A stretch of DNA of 64,000 bases from NCBI GenBank assembly GCA_019914945.1, contig CM034101.1, positions 7,947,188 through 8,011,187 of the forward strand, written 5' to 3'. The DNA comes from Typha latifolia. Its lineage: Eukaryota; Streptophyta; Magnoliopsida; Poales; Typhaceae. Positions 44,290 through 56,250 of the stretch are shown here, piece after piece. A model generated the notes under the pieces. That model searched no databases. It was not told the origin of the DNA and saw only the letters and a list, made by a program, of their open reading frames with translations. Positions within the stretch are counted from its first letter, which is position 1. The number at the start of each line of letters is the position of its first letter. A program made the translations under genes and the position numbers.

Positions 44290-47115
44290 GGTCTAGTTCC
44301 TAACTAGACCAATTCTTATGGTCGTGATTATATAAGACAAATTTCGCTAAAAGATAAGCAATGGTGTTGTTGCCCCTGCTAGTGTAACAAATGTAGATTT
44401 TCGGAATCATTTTTAAGATAGTCTTTACTTCAAAAGTAATGGAGTGGATTAGCCAATCAGCCTTTACCACCAAACCATTTAGAACCTTTACTGTAGTTAA
44501 TGACCCAGACCCATATGGGATTGCTATCTTTGCATATGCTGCTTGTTTGATACTCACTTATAGTGCTAGAGCTTCACCTAACAATGAATTGGCATAGTAG
44601 TTTAAAAATATAGAGATGTCTTTCTTGACTTTGGTGGGACTCTCAAAATAGAAAACACCGATTCCTCCCGTAGAACTAAATTCCCAACTTGCATCCACCC
44701 AAAGATTTAAATCAGATATGGAGGGAAACACTTAACTGATCAACCATTGGCCCTTCTACATTGCTTGGATTGAGGTGGTCGGAGGGAACATGTTCATGCA
44801 TGTTACGTTCATCCATATCAAGCCCAAAAAACTAAGAAGTGAAAGGTGGCAATTTTCCTCTGCTACCTCATTTGCTTTAGAGATGACAAGTGCCAGAGAA
44901 TAAGATATGTTTTTGAATACTATGTCGTTCTGGGCTTTCCAAATTTCCCAAAGCACCAAAATAAGTATGCAGCATTTTCTTGTGAATTATTCATGGAGAA
45001 GGCGACTATCTAGGTATCTAAAGCATCAAGGGAAAGATCAATTCTAGACCACAATCAACAAATGAACCAGACCGCTCTAGAAAAGGGACAGTGGAGAAAG
45101 AGGTGGTCTATAATCTCTCCACACACTTTGTAAATGGAGTAGAGATTAATGATATTTGGACAGAATCTAGAAAAGGGACAGTGAAAAAAGAGGTAGTCTA
45201 TAATCTCTCCACACACTTTGCAAATGGAGTAGAGATCAATGATATTTGGACAGAATCTACTTAGCCTTCTAATAATAGGGAAGACATCTAATATAGAATG
45301 CTAGATGAAAGTTTTGATTTACTGAATGGCAAAAGGGTTTCTCTAAATCGCTTTACTTGAAGAGGCCGAGCTAGACCAATGACCATTTAATAGCACAGCA
45401 TAAGCAAATTTGCAGCTGAAGATAGCTAATTTGGAAGTGATCAAGGTTGTCTTGCTGTTTAGGGGTAGAATTATTCAAGTGAGTATGTGATATAATCACT
45501 ACCACCCGAGGGGGAAGGAGGTCGTTGATGAGCTCCCAGTTCAAGAGTTGTCCATCAATAAGGTTATTAACCTTGCTGACATTACTAGGAAGGTTGATAC
45601 TCTGCAAATCGCAGTTAGGGAGCCATGAGTCTTTAATGATGTTGATGTTCTCACCATTACCAACAACCCAACAAATATTACTATGCAAGACATCTTTCAC
45701 CTTCATGATAGCCTTCCAAATCCACTATCCCTTTGACTTTGCCAACACATTCTATATTGAACAGTTTATAAAAATGCGTGAGCTTGATCACCTTAGCCCA
45801 TTGCACCCTAGGATTAGATAGTAGCCTCCAAGCCAGTTTGAGAACTAGGGGTTTGTTCATAAATGCAATGTCCTTTATACCAAAACCTCCTTGTACAAGG
45901 GGTTTGTAGATGCTTTTCCATCTCTTGAGGTGTAAGTGTCGACCCAGCCCCTTTTTCGAACCTCACTAGAAACTATGAATAATTGTTATTATTTTGACTA
46001 AGAGAGAGCTAGGTAAAAGAGTCATGCTCATATAATACATTGAAATAGAGAAAATGACTAATTTTGTGAACACTAAACGACTAGCATGAGAAAGTATATG
46101 AGCTTTCCAACTAGCGAGCTTCGAGTGGAATTTGTCTAGGATGAACTTGAAAGCTTCGTGCTTCGATCTAGGGGCCAAAAGAGGAGAGTAAGATATATTT
46201 TACCATGGAGTAGATCACTAGCTTGTAGGATATCCAAGATTCTATCTTCGCGGAAGGGAGAGAGTGGGCATTCCTGTCATAGACCCTTGGAAGAAAGAAA
46301 GAAACCATCGAACTTCCCATTTATTTCAATGGAGAAATTTGTTGAAGTAATACACGCCATGATTAGCTAAATAAAATCAGCAGAAAAGCCATAAAGCCTT
46401 AGGCTCTCGTTGAGAAAGGACCACTCCATGCGATCAAACACTTTGGAGAGGTTTGCCTTGAGCATGAATGCAACGTTCTTGCTAGAGGAGTTTTTTAGCT
46501 GACCAATAAGCTAATCGGCTATCACTTGATTATCTACAATCTGTCTACCAGGGACAAATGCTTTTTGAGACTTGAATATTAAGCCACCAAGAAAAGGCTT
46601 CATTCTAACAACCAGAAGTTTCGATATAAGTTTATATATTGTGTTGCACAGGCTGATGGGTATGTAATTGCTGACTTTAGATGGATTGTCTATCTTCAAG
46701 ATCAGAATAATGATAGATTTGTTAAGGTTGGCTCCATAATCCTAGTGTTAAAGAAGTTGCATATAGCATCATAGATGTCATCTTTATTTTTGGCCAAAAC
46801 ATGAGGAAAAATTGGGCATTGAAGGCCTTGAGAGTGTTCAATATTTCTTCATATGAATAATAGAGAGGCAATCCACTCGTATGTTCATTTGTCAACTTAG
46901 GTAGGTATGGCCAATCAACCTCTATGAGAAAGGTGAGGCTCGACGGGTTGCTGGTCTTGAGAAAAGATTTGAAATGAGAAACAAACTCCCTCCTAATACC
47001 CTTATGACTATAAATCTAGTTTTCATTCCTGTCCTGCAACGTCGATATCATCTTTGCTGCTTTCGGGTGGTAGATATTTTGTTTCTTAGGATCTCCTCTA
47101 TTAACAAAATGTAAA
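44290..47115 (-). pseudogene. 5'-truncated L1-type LINE ORF2
   Basis: Read on the minus strand, ORF2 order is kept. There is an RT-entry region (KFHPKAAK-like, then EVDWPYLPKLTNEHTSGLP, YSYEEILNTLKAF) near 47080-46800. RT follows with NPSKVSNYIPISLCNTIYKLISKLL and FVPGRQIVDNQV (46699-46511). Then come KFILDKFHSKLASWKAHILSHASRLVFTKLV (46150-46050), a VGNGENINIIKDSWLP block (45660) and the WEIWKAQNDIVF linker (44940). RNase H ends in SRGNNTIAYLLAKF (44380). The RT core after KAF lacks the GPDG segment. Endonuclease is absent. Stops and shifts are dispersed, so it is dead. Confidence 0.85.
45076..45255 (-). repeat. 90-bp tandem duplication inside the LINE
   Basis: Two copies (45076-45165 and 45166-45255) differ at only a few bases; TCTAGAAAAGGGACAGTG opens each. 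Ninety bases is 30 codons, so the duplication keeps the ORF2 frame. Confidence 0.9.
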
Positions 47116-47699
47116 TTTATCACCGATTTACTTTTTCTCACATAATTCATTTTTCTTCTTATATTATTCAAAATAAGGTAATATTAGATAGCTTCGACAT
47201 CATTTTGAATAATTTATATAAGGCATAATATTATTTTATTACTCTAAAATTTGTTCCAAATTTTGATCGATTAGATTTTAAGTGGCAATAAATACTTTTG
47301 AGACCTAAAAATGTGGGATATCTGTCAAATTAGAATTAGAAAATGTTTGAGGTACCCTTCAAACCAAATCTCTTTTATTTATTTGAAAGAAGAAACACTA
47401 ATAATAAGCTTTAATACCATGTTCTTATTATAAAGTATATAATCTCAACATCCCCAAAGTATACATACTTTTTTTTTATTTTGGTGGGGCTACTACTTTT
47501 CTATCTCCTGAGAGCCCTTTTGAGCCCCTCGCGGGAGAACAAAGCTGCCTGCTGATCCGGGAACAGTGCGACCTCTGCCATCCATCACCAAAATCAGAAC
47601 CACTACCCAACCTTCTTTCTTCTTCTTTTTTTTTTTTCCTTTTTTTATTTTTGTTTAAAAGATAAAATATAAAAAAACTCTCACTTTTCTTTTATACAA
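47116..47699. other. No gene recognised
   Basis: AT-rich, with T-rich runs at 47620-47660. A short GC-rich piece at 47510-47610 has no ORF. Confidence 0.4.
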
Positions 47700-47719
47700 A
47701 AATATATTCTTGATTCGGA

Positions 47720-47960
47720 AACCGATGACTGGCGGTGGGGGCGACGACGGCATTGACCGGTCCAAATATGCCTTTTTCGCCAGTGCCTCCGTACCGAAGT
47801 TCCCTGACGCCACCGTATCTTTTATTGGACGGCGAGGCGAGTAGTCAAGGATAGTGGACGGCGGGGCCTCCTCGTACGGACATCTTCCGGCCGTCGGATC
47901 GAGATCGGACGGACTGCGCCTCTTGTGATATCATTGGCTTTTTGTTGCTTCTGGTCCATC
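47720..47960. other. CpG-rich patch without a gene
   Basis: About 240 bases are strongly enriched in CG dinucleotides (GGGGGCGACGACGGCA, GGACGGCGAGGCGAG, CCGGCCGTCGGATCG) within AT-rich surroundings. No ORF of note crosses it. It resembles a plant promoter or first-exon fragment, or a captured gene piece, but I do not recognise the source. Confidence 0.5.
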
Positions 47961-48006
47961 GGGTCCCACTGACCAATGATACTTTTGCAGCTAATAATTT
48001 TACTTT

Positions 48007-48032
48007 TATATATATATATATATATATATATA
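48007..48032. repeat. (TA)n microsatellite
   Basis: About 13 uninterrupted TA units. Confidence 0.9.
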
Positions 48033-49130
48033 CTATTTGACAGGTGGGAGTAGACTGTGTTTTAATTATCTAAGCATTAAATAACACTAAAAGGCTGACA
48101 AATTTTTAATCACACAGAGGGGAATATTTATACTAAGAAAATAATACTGTAATTAATCTTAGTATTAGTATATATAGACCTGTAATATGCTCTATGTTCA
48201 TTATTTTTTAAAACTGCAACAAGATGAGTATATTCCTGAGCAATATATATTCTTTCAAGATGAGAGATTTGAAAATTATATAGCCTTGAGGCTAATAATC
48301 TTTTTATAAAAGAATATGCAGTGACTGATGCACCTAAACTGGATGGTGGCTGACATAATTATCTTTGGCAAAAGAAATAGAAAGTATTATTTTGCTATAG
48401 TTTGCTAATTATTTAAATCAAAGTGCTATAATTGGAGCTGTGTGAACAACTAAATTATTATCTCAAAAAGTAATTTAGTAAATTATTCCTGAGATGAGAT
48501 AGTTTATGTAATGATATAAAAGAGTCATGAAAGTGTTTTATTATCATACACAAGAATTAATGGAAGTAATTAAGAGATACCGTTTTCTTTGAGGGCCATT
48601 TACTTAGAGAAATTTATATAATTGTTCACTTGGTAAAATTTATAATTTGTTAGTGAATAATTTAAAAAGTAATAGCAGAATAGTAATAAGTTTTAGGACG
48701 AATAACACATTGGCCAAAAACTCAAACATTATGCTTTTATTTTATAGAAAGAAAAGAATGCACAGAAGAATTATTACATGGATTTCTATGCAGCCTTTTC
48801 AAATTATTACTTTTGAGTTTAAAGTAGTGCTAGGAGTCCATATTTTTAAGAGTGTATGTGCTCATGTTTAGTTTAAAATTAGTTTGTGAGCCTGAAAATT
48901 TATTTAGATTCAAATCATTTACCTTTGAGATGAGTCTAATTCACTCTAACAAGCCTAATTCAAGTCTTAAAGAAATGGAATTCGAGCATTATTTAAATAA
49001 GTCAAACTTGAGTGAGCATTCTTATGCTTAGAATCGACTCGAGTCCAAAGATTTATTCAAACTCAATTCATTTATTTTCATGCTGAGCTTAAGTTGCTTA
49101 TTTATTTTGACAACACATAATACTACTTTC
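48033..49130. other. No gene recognised
   Basis: AT-rich; the 74-codon ORF at 48647 has no known motif. 48890-49080 has repeated GAGTCTAATTCA / CTTGAGTGAGC / CTCGAGTCC motifs, perhaps the edge of a decayed element. Confidence 0.35.
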
Positions 49131-49133
49131 AAT

Positions 49134-49412
49134 GTGTCCTTGTGTCTAATGAGCATAAATTTTTAGTTGCAGAGATAAACACATAATATATAGCATACCA
49201 ATAACACAAAGGTGGTGGATATTAGTGAGTGCTAAGGTCATTATTGTGTCCTTGTAGATGCACCTAATGAGCATTAAAACTTATGTGGCAGGGATAAGAG
49301 TGTAATATACAACAGAACTATAGAAAATGTGGTAAAAATCAGTAATTGCAACAGGTTTTTTTATTGTGTCTTTGTAAATATACCTAATAAGCATTAAATC
49401 TTATGTGGCAAG
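49134..49412 (+). repeat. Diverged tandem repeat, ~117-bp period, 2.5 copies
   Basis: TTGTGTC(C/T)TTGT...CTAATGAGCAT(T)AAA..TTATGTGGCA recurs at ~49134, 49243 and 49362. Copies are diverged but collinear. Confidence 0.75.
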
Positions 49413-50867
49413 CATTAATCCTAAAACTTAGGTGGCCCATCAAGTATAAAATAAAAAAAAAAAAATATAAACCGGCAATTAAACCCCACATACAAAATCC
49501 TAAATCCCAATGTTAGAATTAAATCTCAACATTAGTGTGAATACATATCATGATGAAGCTCTTCTTTCTCTAAATTCAAAAGGATCTTTACGTGTTAACC
49601 ACTGCCCAACAACTATCACATGCATGCTAATCTTATCTTAATCACCACGCTTATACTTTATTAATCACCACAATTTTATTTAATCCTTCTGGTTGGTGAT
49701 CCTCTCCCTCCTTACTTAAGAAAGCCCATCCCTCGTACTCAGTCACTTTTCTTTTCCCTCCTTCCCTTTCACTATATTCCACTAATAAGTATTCCATGTA
49801 CGTCACTGGTAACAATATGTATAAATATTAAGATATCCAATTAATAATCAATATCATATGATGGACCCCAAGTAACGGCCTTTCTGCCGCCATTATAGAA
49901 TTATTGTCCTTTCTACAGTAGGGCCTTCCTTTTTTTAATATCAGGGCATTATTCATCAGTTAAACAAGATGTAATTGATGATCAATTTCTTTCCCTTTTG
50001 ATCCAGATCTCAGATTCTCTTCAATTTTATTTATCCATTTGATAGTGTGGCATATTCCCACAGGAAATTTCTAGGCAATTTTTATATATTTTTTTTGACA
50101 AAAATAGGAAATCATTAAATAAAATGTTTGGGGACCATAATAAAAGACTAAAGTTAAATCTATATACAATTTCTGCGAAGATAACATTATGGGATGCTTA
50201 CAGTAGTAGGTGTTGTGGGGTTGAATAAAAAGTTGAAATGTTAATAATTTTTTATTTTTTTTCGGTCCTTAAAAGTTCTTGTAGTAGCTTTAACGACAAG
50301 ATTATGGGCCCGTTAGGTGATCATGATCCTGTTAAAGTTGGGATTGATTAAAAGAGGACCTTTTTAGACAAGATTAGGACATTCTTTGGGGATTATGTTT
50401 ACTTGAATATCTTTTGCAAGTTATAATTTGATAACCGTTTGTGGTTCTCTTTTTTCTCTTACTCTAGTTTCTTTAAGACTGAAAAAGAGAAGCATTTGAA
50501 TCTATCTAATAATGCTATGCCACTTGGGAAATATAGTATTCTTCCAGGAATGAGTACTATCTCAATTCCTTGGCAAGTTTCATGGTAGGCTTTGTATTTT
50601 GTTTTGCACTTGATGAGAGTATTATGATTCTATGTATTATATAGAGAGAGAGAACTAATTAATTTTCTCTCTCTTTCCATGTGAACTACTAGTTTGGTCA
50701 TCTTGGGTGACTTTCTCGTTCAAAACTACCCTATTTGAAGGGTTTCAGGAGATTTACTTCGGCAAGAGAGTCAAGGATTGAAAGAGGCCTTAATTGCGGA
50801 CTAGATAGATTCTGGCCTTTGCTAAGAAGGTAAGAACAAAACTCCAGGCCTGGCCCAACCCATGAAA
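49413..50867. other. No gene recognised
   Basis: AT-rich, with no coding motif seen on either strand. Confidence 0.4.
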
Positions 50868-50876
50868 ATAAATAAA

Positions 50877-51735
50877 GGGATTTTTACAAATCACACTCAA
50901 CATTTTGCCTATTTTATGATTCGCACCTACCTCATCTTTGCGGATTTTATAACGCGACCCCCCATTTTTTTCTATAATATTTATTTAACATCCTAATGTT
51001 ACTTTAGCTAACTAACATTAACTATGTTATATAGTTTATGTGACTCTAGTTCAAAGATTACTAAAATACTCTTAAAAGGTTCTGACCTAATCTAAATCCC
51101 CACAAAATCCTTCTTCCCCAAACTAAACCCTACCCCACAAAATTTAAATTATTTTTTCTAAAACTAAACCCTACCTCACAAAATTATAATATCAAGCCCT
51201 ACAACCCCACAGGAATCCCCCAAAATTCGTATCACGTACAATCCTTAGAAGCTTCCCTCAACTTTACTTATTTTTCTCTATCTCTCTAGCTCAAACCCTA
51301 TTTTTCTCATCTTTTCCCAAATTTTCTTCATCTCCCTCCCCATCTTTGAAATCGCAAGCAACAAAGTTGGCTTGACGTTTGGAAAGCTCTAAGATCCCCA
51401 TGGCTTAGAGTTTGAAAGCTCTAAGATCTCCATGGCTTGGAGTTTAAAAGCTCTAAGATCTCCATGGCTTAGTGTTTGGAAGTTTTAAGATTGACTTGGC
51501 ATTTAGGCCATGTTCTCCATGGTTTGAGAAAAAATAATAAGTATAGATGTTCAAGAATAAAACTAAAGATAAGTACAAGGTTAATTTAAAAATATTATAA
51601 ATTACATAGTAGATTATAACAGAATATTCTCTTTCTGGTATCATTCAGTTTGATTATGGTTAGGTTAAGTTAACTCAGGGTGTTAAATAAACATTATAAG
51701 AAAAAGGAGGGGTCAGTGTCATTTGTAAAAATCCC
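50877..51735. mobile_element. MULE-like non-autonomous element with 9-bp duplication
   Basis: Perfect 9-bp direct repeats ATAAATAAA (50868-50876 and 51736-51744) flank inverted ends. The left end is GGGATTTTTACAAATCACAC and the right end, read inward, GGGATTTTTACAAATGACAC, with one mismatch in 20. A 9-bp duplication and G-rich start fit Mutator-like elements. No transposase is present; the interior has CT-rich sequence and a 32-bp tandem repeat. Confidence 0.85.
51375..51472 (+). repeat. 32-bp tandem repeat, three copies, inside the MULE
   Basis: The core AAAGCTCTAAGATC(C/T)CCATGG begins at 51383, 51415 and 51447, exactly 32 bases apart. Confidence 0.9.
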
Positions 51736-51744
51736 ATAAATAAA

Positions 51745-52241
51745 AGAAAGTCCCAAAGCCTAAAAGAATCAATTAGTTTAGAGCTTGGGAAACGTATTGC
51801 AAGTTTAAAAAAGGAAAAAGATTTTGCAAGAATTTTCCAGTGAATCAATTTACAACAATAATATTATCTTGTACTCAAGTTCTAGATCGTTTTCTTCCTT
51901 ACTCTAAAATACTTATGCAATTATTATCTATTCATTTGAAATTAAAAAAATTGTACGAATTTTTTTTATAATCATTCATACACAACCATATTATTTAGAT
52001 ATTTATCATTTGGCACTATATTTTTCTTTTAATTCCTCAAAATCACCTGGAGTTAGTTTTATACCAACATCAACTAACGAAATAAAGAATACCTAAAGTA
52101 CCTAAAATACCCTAATCTTGACTCTAAAAATATAATATTCTATTTGTTTTAACCTTAATCTAGAAACCTCATTCAAGCATATTAAGATTATTTCGTATCC
52201 ATGGTTGCTTTAACTCGTATATATAGTAATTGATTGTTATA
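51745..52241. other. No gene recognised
   Basis: AT-rich sequence between the MULE-like element and a copia LTR. Confidence 0.4.
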
Positions 52242-52585
52242 TGTTGTTAGGAGAAGATGACAGAAAACTCAAGAGATAAAGATTGTTCTCTTGATACTCA
52301 ACACAAGAAAAAGTAGATAAAAACTTTAAATTTTTTTTACTTCACTTGCATAGCAATACATGAGATAAAACCACATAATATAGTGGTTTACATAACTCTT
52401 AGTTATATTACATGACTCTTAGTTATCATACATAACTCTTTGATTTCCATTATATAGAGAACCCAAAATGTTACTATAATTTAAAGGCATTGAGAAGACT
52501 AAGAGTCACCTCAAAACCAAAGCACCAATATTCTTAATTTCTATACTAGCCAATTAATATAATTGACTAGCTTAATATTCCAACA
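52242..52585 (-). repeat. 3' LTR of an antisense copia element
   Basis: On the minus strand it begins TGTTGGAATATTAAGC directly after the pol tail and probably ends ...CTCCTAACAACA at 52242. CTCTTAGTTAT recurs at ~52395 and ~52427. The 52242 boundary is chosen only because it gives a TGTTG...CAACA pair. Confidence 0.6.
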
Positions 52586-52594
52586 TTCTCCTCT

Positions 52595-53297
52595 TAAGAT
52601 AAACCATTTCTACAACGAACTTCTTCTTCAATTTGGTGAAGGTATCCATCTTGAGAGCTTTGGTGAATATGTCTACTAATTAATATTGAGTTTTGCATTA
52701 CTTGACCTCAATTTCACTATCTTTGACAAAATCTCAAATAAAATAATACATAACTCGAATATGCTTCCTTCTACTATAGAAACCGGGTTCTTTGTGAGTG
52801 TAATTGCTCATTTTTTTATCATAAAATAATTTTTTGTCTTTTCTTTGTGCATGCTTGAGTTCTTCCAAAATTCACCTTAGCCATAATACTTGACAACTTG
52901 CCAATGACAAGGAAATGCACTCCGCTTCCGTAGTAGAGAGAGCAACCATCTTGCTTCTTTAAAGACTATGAAATTGCATCGAAGCTGACATTAAAAACAT
53001 AGCCGGAAGTATTCTTGCTATCGTCGATGCTTCCACCCTAATCACTGTCACAATAGCTAACTAAACATGAATTGTTAGTACTTTTGTAAGTAATACCTTC
53101 ATCTGAGGTACCACTAATATATCTCAAAATTTTTTTCCCACCATTCCAATGACATCTTCTTAGTGTTTCCATGAATCTACTTAAAAGACTAATAGAGTAC
53201 AAAATATCTGGTCTTTTACCTATTAAGTACATGAGACTACTAATAGGGCTTTTATAAAAAGTAGCATCAACAAGTTTATCATCACGTTGCTTGTTTA
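52595..53297 (-). pseudogene. Antisense copia RT end and RNase H
   Basis: The minus strand reads DDKLVDATFYKSPISSLMYLIGKRPDILYSISLLSRFM, then RRCHWNGGKKILRYISGTSDEGITYKS, SYCDSD, VALSTTEAECIS and the tail YSRRKHIRVMYYFI...LVDIFTKALKMDTFTKLK. This is the standard copia RT-RNase H end, broken by a few stops and shifts. It is cut at 53297 by a gypsy-type LTR, so RT, integrase and gag are absent. Confidence 0.85.
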
Positions 53298-54058
53298 TGA
53301 TACGATTGGACTTGACCAACCCGCCTCGAAACGAACAATTTTTATTTTTGAAGAATAAAGCTCTCTAGCCTGGCATTCGAATGCCTGGAAGCCATTTGCA
53401 AATACAGAAGCATTGTTTTGGCCGTCTGTATCCCTATTTTGAAAGCCTCGAAGCCATTCACAGATACAAAAGTGTTATTTTTGTAGTTCGAACGCCTTGC
53501 GAGGCCGTTCGAACACCCACGGTGAGGATATATTGTATTAGGGTTATTTTATGCTTATTTTAGTTGTTAGGTTAGCCTCTAAATATGTGGAAGGCAACCT
53601 CATCAACGCTATCAAAGAATATTCACATTTTCCTTCCTATCTCGCCCTTCACTCTCTTTTTCTTTCTCTCTCTCCTGCCTCCCATAGTAGGCATTATTAG
53701 GCTTCGTCTTCTTCCTCCCTCAATTTGATTGTGTCCCCTTGCCTCTCAAGAATCGGTCCACCCCCTTCCCCCTCGGTTAGCTTTATGCTTTATCCCCAAA
53801 ATCACTACCATCATCCACCATTCTAAAGCCTAACCTAGCCATATCTTTATTAATCACCTTCCATATCCTTATCGCTACCTACTAACCTTCGGTAGTATTT
53901 CCATTATAACTTCTAATCTACACTTTCAATCATATTGATTCGGACTGCATTAGATTTCTAACTTCCAAACGAATAAGTTGCCAAAATTTTGGATCATTTG
54001 ACGGTTAGATTAGTAGGCATCACCCTTCAAAGTTCTGGTTCCAATTTATCCCGAGCAC
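53298..54058 (+). repeat. Element-B-type LTR fragment
   Basis: It begins TGATACGATTGGACTTGACC, like the element B LTR start TGATACGATTCAGACTTCAC, and has GTTCGAACGCC-type palindromes (53365-53520), then a GTTAGCCTCTAAATATGTGG box and CT-rich sequence. It is cut at 54058 by a CACTA end, so its 3' end is missing. Confidence 0.65.
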
Positions 54059-54480
54059 CACTATAGAAAATTCAAGCTATACCGACAGTCAGGAAATGCC
54101 ACTAAAGTGGTCAAAATGCCACTATAGATCAACACCAGCATTTTATGAAATGCCACTTAAAGTTGTGTCAGTGTTAGGCAACACCGACATTTTTGATATA
54201 TTTAGTAGCATATAACATATGCTGCTAAAATTTTTAAACAGCGACATCTATGCTACTTTTAGCAACATTTCTAACTGTCGGTGAAACATTTTATTGTATC
54301 AGTCATTTTGTCAAACGCCAGTAAATAACCAGTACGACAATTACAAAATTGTCGGTGAAGATCTTGTTTGCTATACAAGTTTTAGTGGCATTTGCAAAAA
54401 TACCGGTAAAGTTGATTGATTTAATTTTATTATTTATTTAATATTTTTCTAGCACTATAATTGTGCTAAATTTAAATATC
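54059..54480. mobile_element. CACTA transposon end
   Basis: It starts CACTATAGAAAATTC, close to the usual CACTACAAGAAAA terminus. Short subterminal motifs alternate in both directions: TACCGACAGTC, ACACCGACAT, CTGTCGGTGAAA, TTGTCGGTGAAG, ATACCGGTAAAG. Such motifs are typical of CACTA ends. No opposite TAGTG end or transposase was found, so this is an end fragment, or the other end is unrecognised. Confidence 0.7.
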
Positions 54481-54629
54481 CTGTGATATAGCATAATTTT
54501 CTACTACATATGAACAAAATTATATATATAATAAATACAACCCTATAAATAAAAGTTCACAAATAATATCTATATTGATTTTCCAAAGGAAAATACAAAA
54601 GTGTCTATGGAGTATACATATCAATAACC

Positions 54630-55443
54630 TGATAGGTTGCGAAACGTTTTTTTCAAGATCTGGATTGATTATAGGAAGTAGTCTGCGCAACTGAGGAAAA
54701 ATATTCACCAAATATTCTTCTGTAGTTAGAAAATTACGAACAAAGGGTGGTCGATCCGTAATTTCCTAATCTACGTTTTTCGTATTTACGCCCTTTGCAT
54801 ATTTGAATTACAACTGGGACAAAAATATGCTAAAGTGGGGGTGATGGTGGTAGTGACCGGTGGAGTGGATAATAAGGTCATGGATGATAATGGAGATGAG
54901 GGTGGAGAGTTGATATAGTTTAAGAGATAAGGACGAAGAGGGAGAAGTGATTAAGATCCCAAGGAGGAGGGAGGATTTGATAGACGAGGGAGATTAGAAG
55001 ATAGATGAGACCTTGCCAATGGTAGAGGTGGCTAGTTGGTGAAGAGGGAGGAAGGAGATTAGGATAGAGAGACTAGAGGGAGGATAAAGAAAGATAAAAA
55101 TCAATATTCATTCATCATAATAAATTTGGCTACCATACACACCTTTATAGAGGCTAGCCAATAAGCCAAAATAACAATTATTAACCCTAATACTAGTAGA
55201 CTCTCGCCGATCGCGTTCAAACGGAATTGGCCGCGTTCAAACGCACAAAACACGTTCTATGTTGATGCGAACTAGTGCAGACACTCGTACGCGGTGCGTT
55301 CGAACGCACATTTTGCATTCTCTGTTTTTGGGAATTGATACAGGCGTTCGAACCCCTTCCGCGTTCGAATGCGACTTACATAAAATTTTTTTTTAAAAAT
55401 AAACAACTAATACAATAAAAAAAGATTCTAGCAAGGTGTATCA
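54630..55443 (-). mobile_element. Solo LTR of the TTCGAA-palindrome family, no PBS array
   Basis: On the minus strand it runs TGATACACCTTGC...AACCTATCA. Flanking bases TAACC and CAACC agree at four of five positions and are probably a worn target duplication. Palindromes GCGTTCGAACGCA and variants lie at 55208-55375. Its minus-strand layout matches the LTR at 58354-59044. Confidence 0.7.
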
Positions 55444-56250
55444 CAACCATCTAAAAAGATTAATATTATATCATATTTAGAATCATCCATTTAGATTTAT
55501 AACTATCCAAATATGATCGTATCAAAATAAAGTAGTTCTAAGACATTTTAAAATCTTTAATATTAAAGATAAAATATCAAACACATCCAAAAATTAAGGT
55601 ATCACTATTATATTTCACCTTAATCATTGTTTGACATGAAAAGTGAAATAAAATTCATAGATTAAATAAAGAAAATTATACAATAAAACTTCACTTAACG
55701 TATAAAATTATACCAAGAGGCCAATGTTATTGTTGGATAGAATTATTAGGCAATTTTTAGTACTCCTCATTGAGCTCCTAACATAAAACCAGAAAAATAA
55801 ATTATATTAGAATTAGGAAATAAGCTACACTAAGCTGATCAGAATGTCATAGATACACTGTACAACTTTATGTAAGGGAGCATTTGATTGCGACTTGCAA
55901 CTAGAAGTCTTTAACTACTAAATATACTCATTTCCATATTTCCAACTACAAAATCTCAACTAAAATAATTTCTGAAGTGTGTCAAGTACCAATGCATTTG
56001 ACGTACACCGTAGGCAAATGTAAAAATAGATGAATAATATGATGAGATATACCCTCGGAAAAATCATAGAATGACGAGATATCACATAACCCCATAAAAA
56101 ATATAGTAGATGCTAGAGTGCACTATAATCACTTGATTTTGGTTAGTTAGGTAAAATTGTGCACGATAAGTCTTTCTTAGAAGAAAAATTGTCATATAGG
56201 TCTTAGGGTAGGGTGCTCTCTTGTTTGAATATGCCTCGGCAAAAAATTAA
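55444..56250. other. No gene recognised
   Basis: AT-rich; it could be the interior of the CACTA element, but no coding motif or end was seen. Confidence 0.35.
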
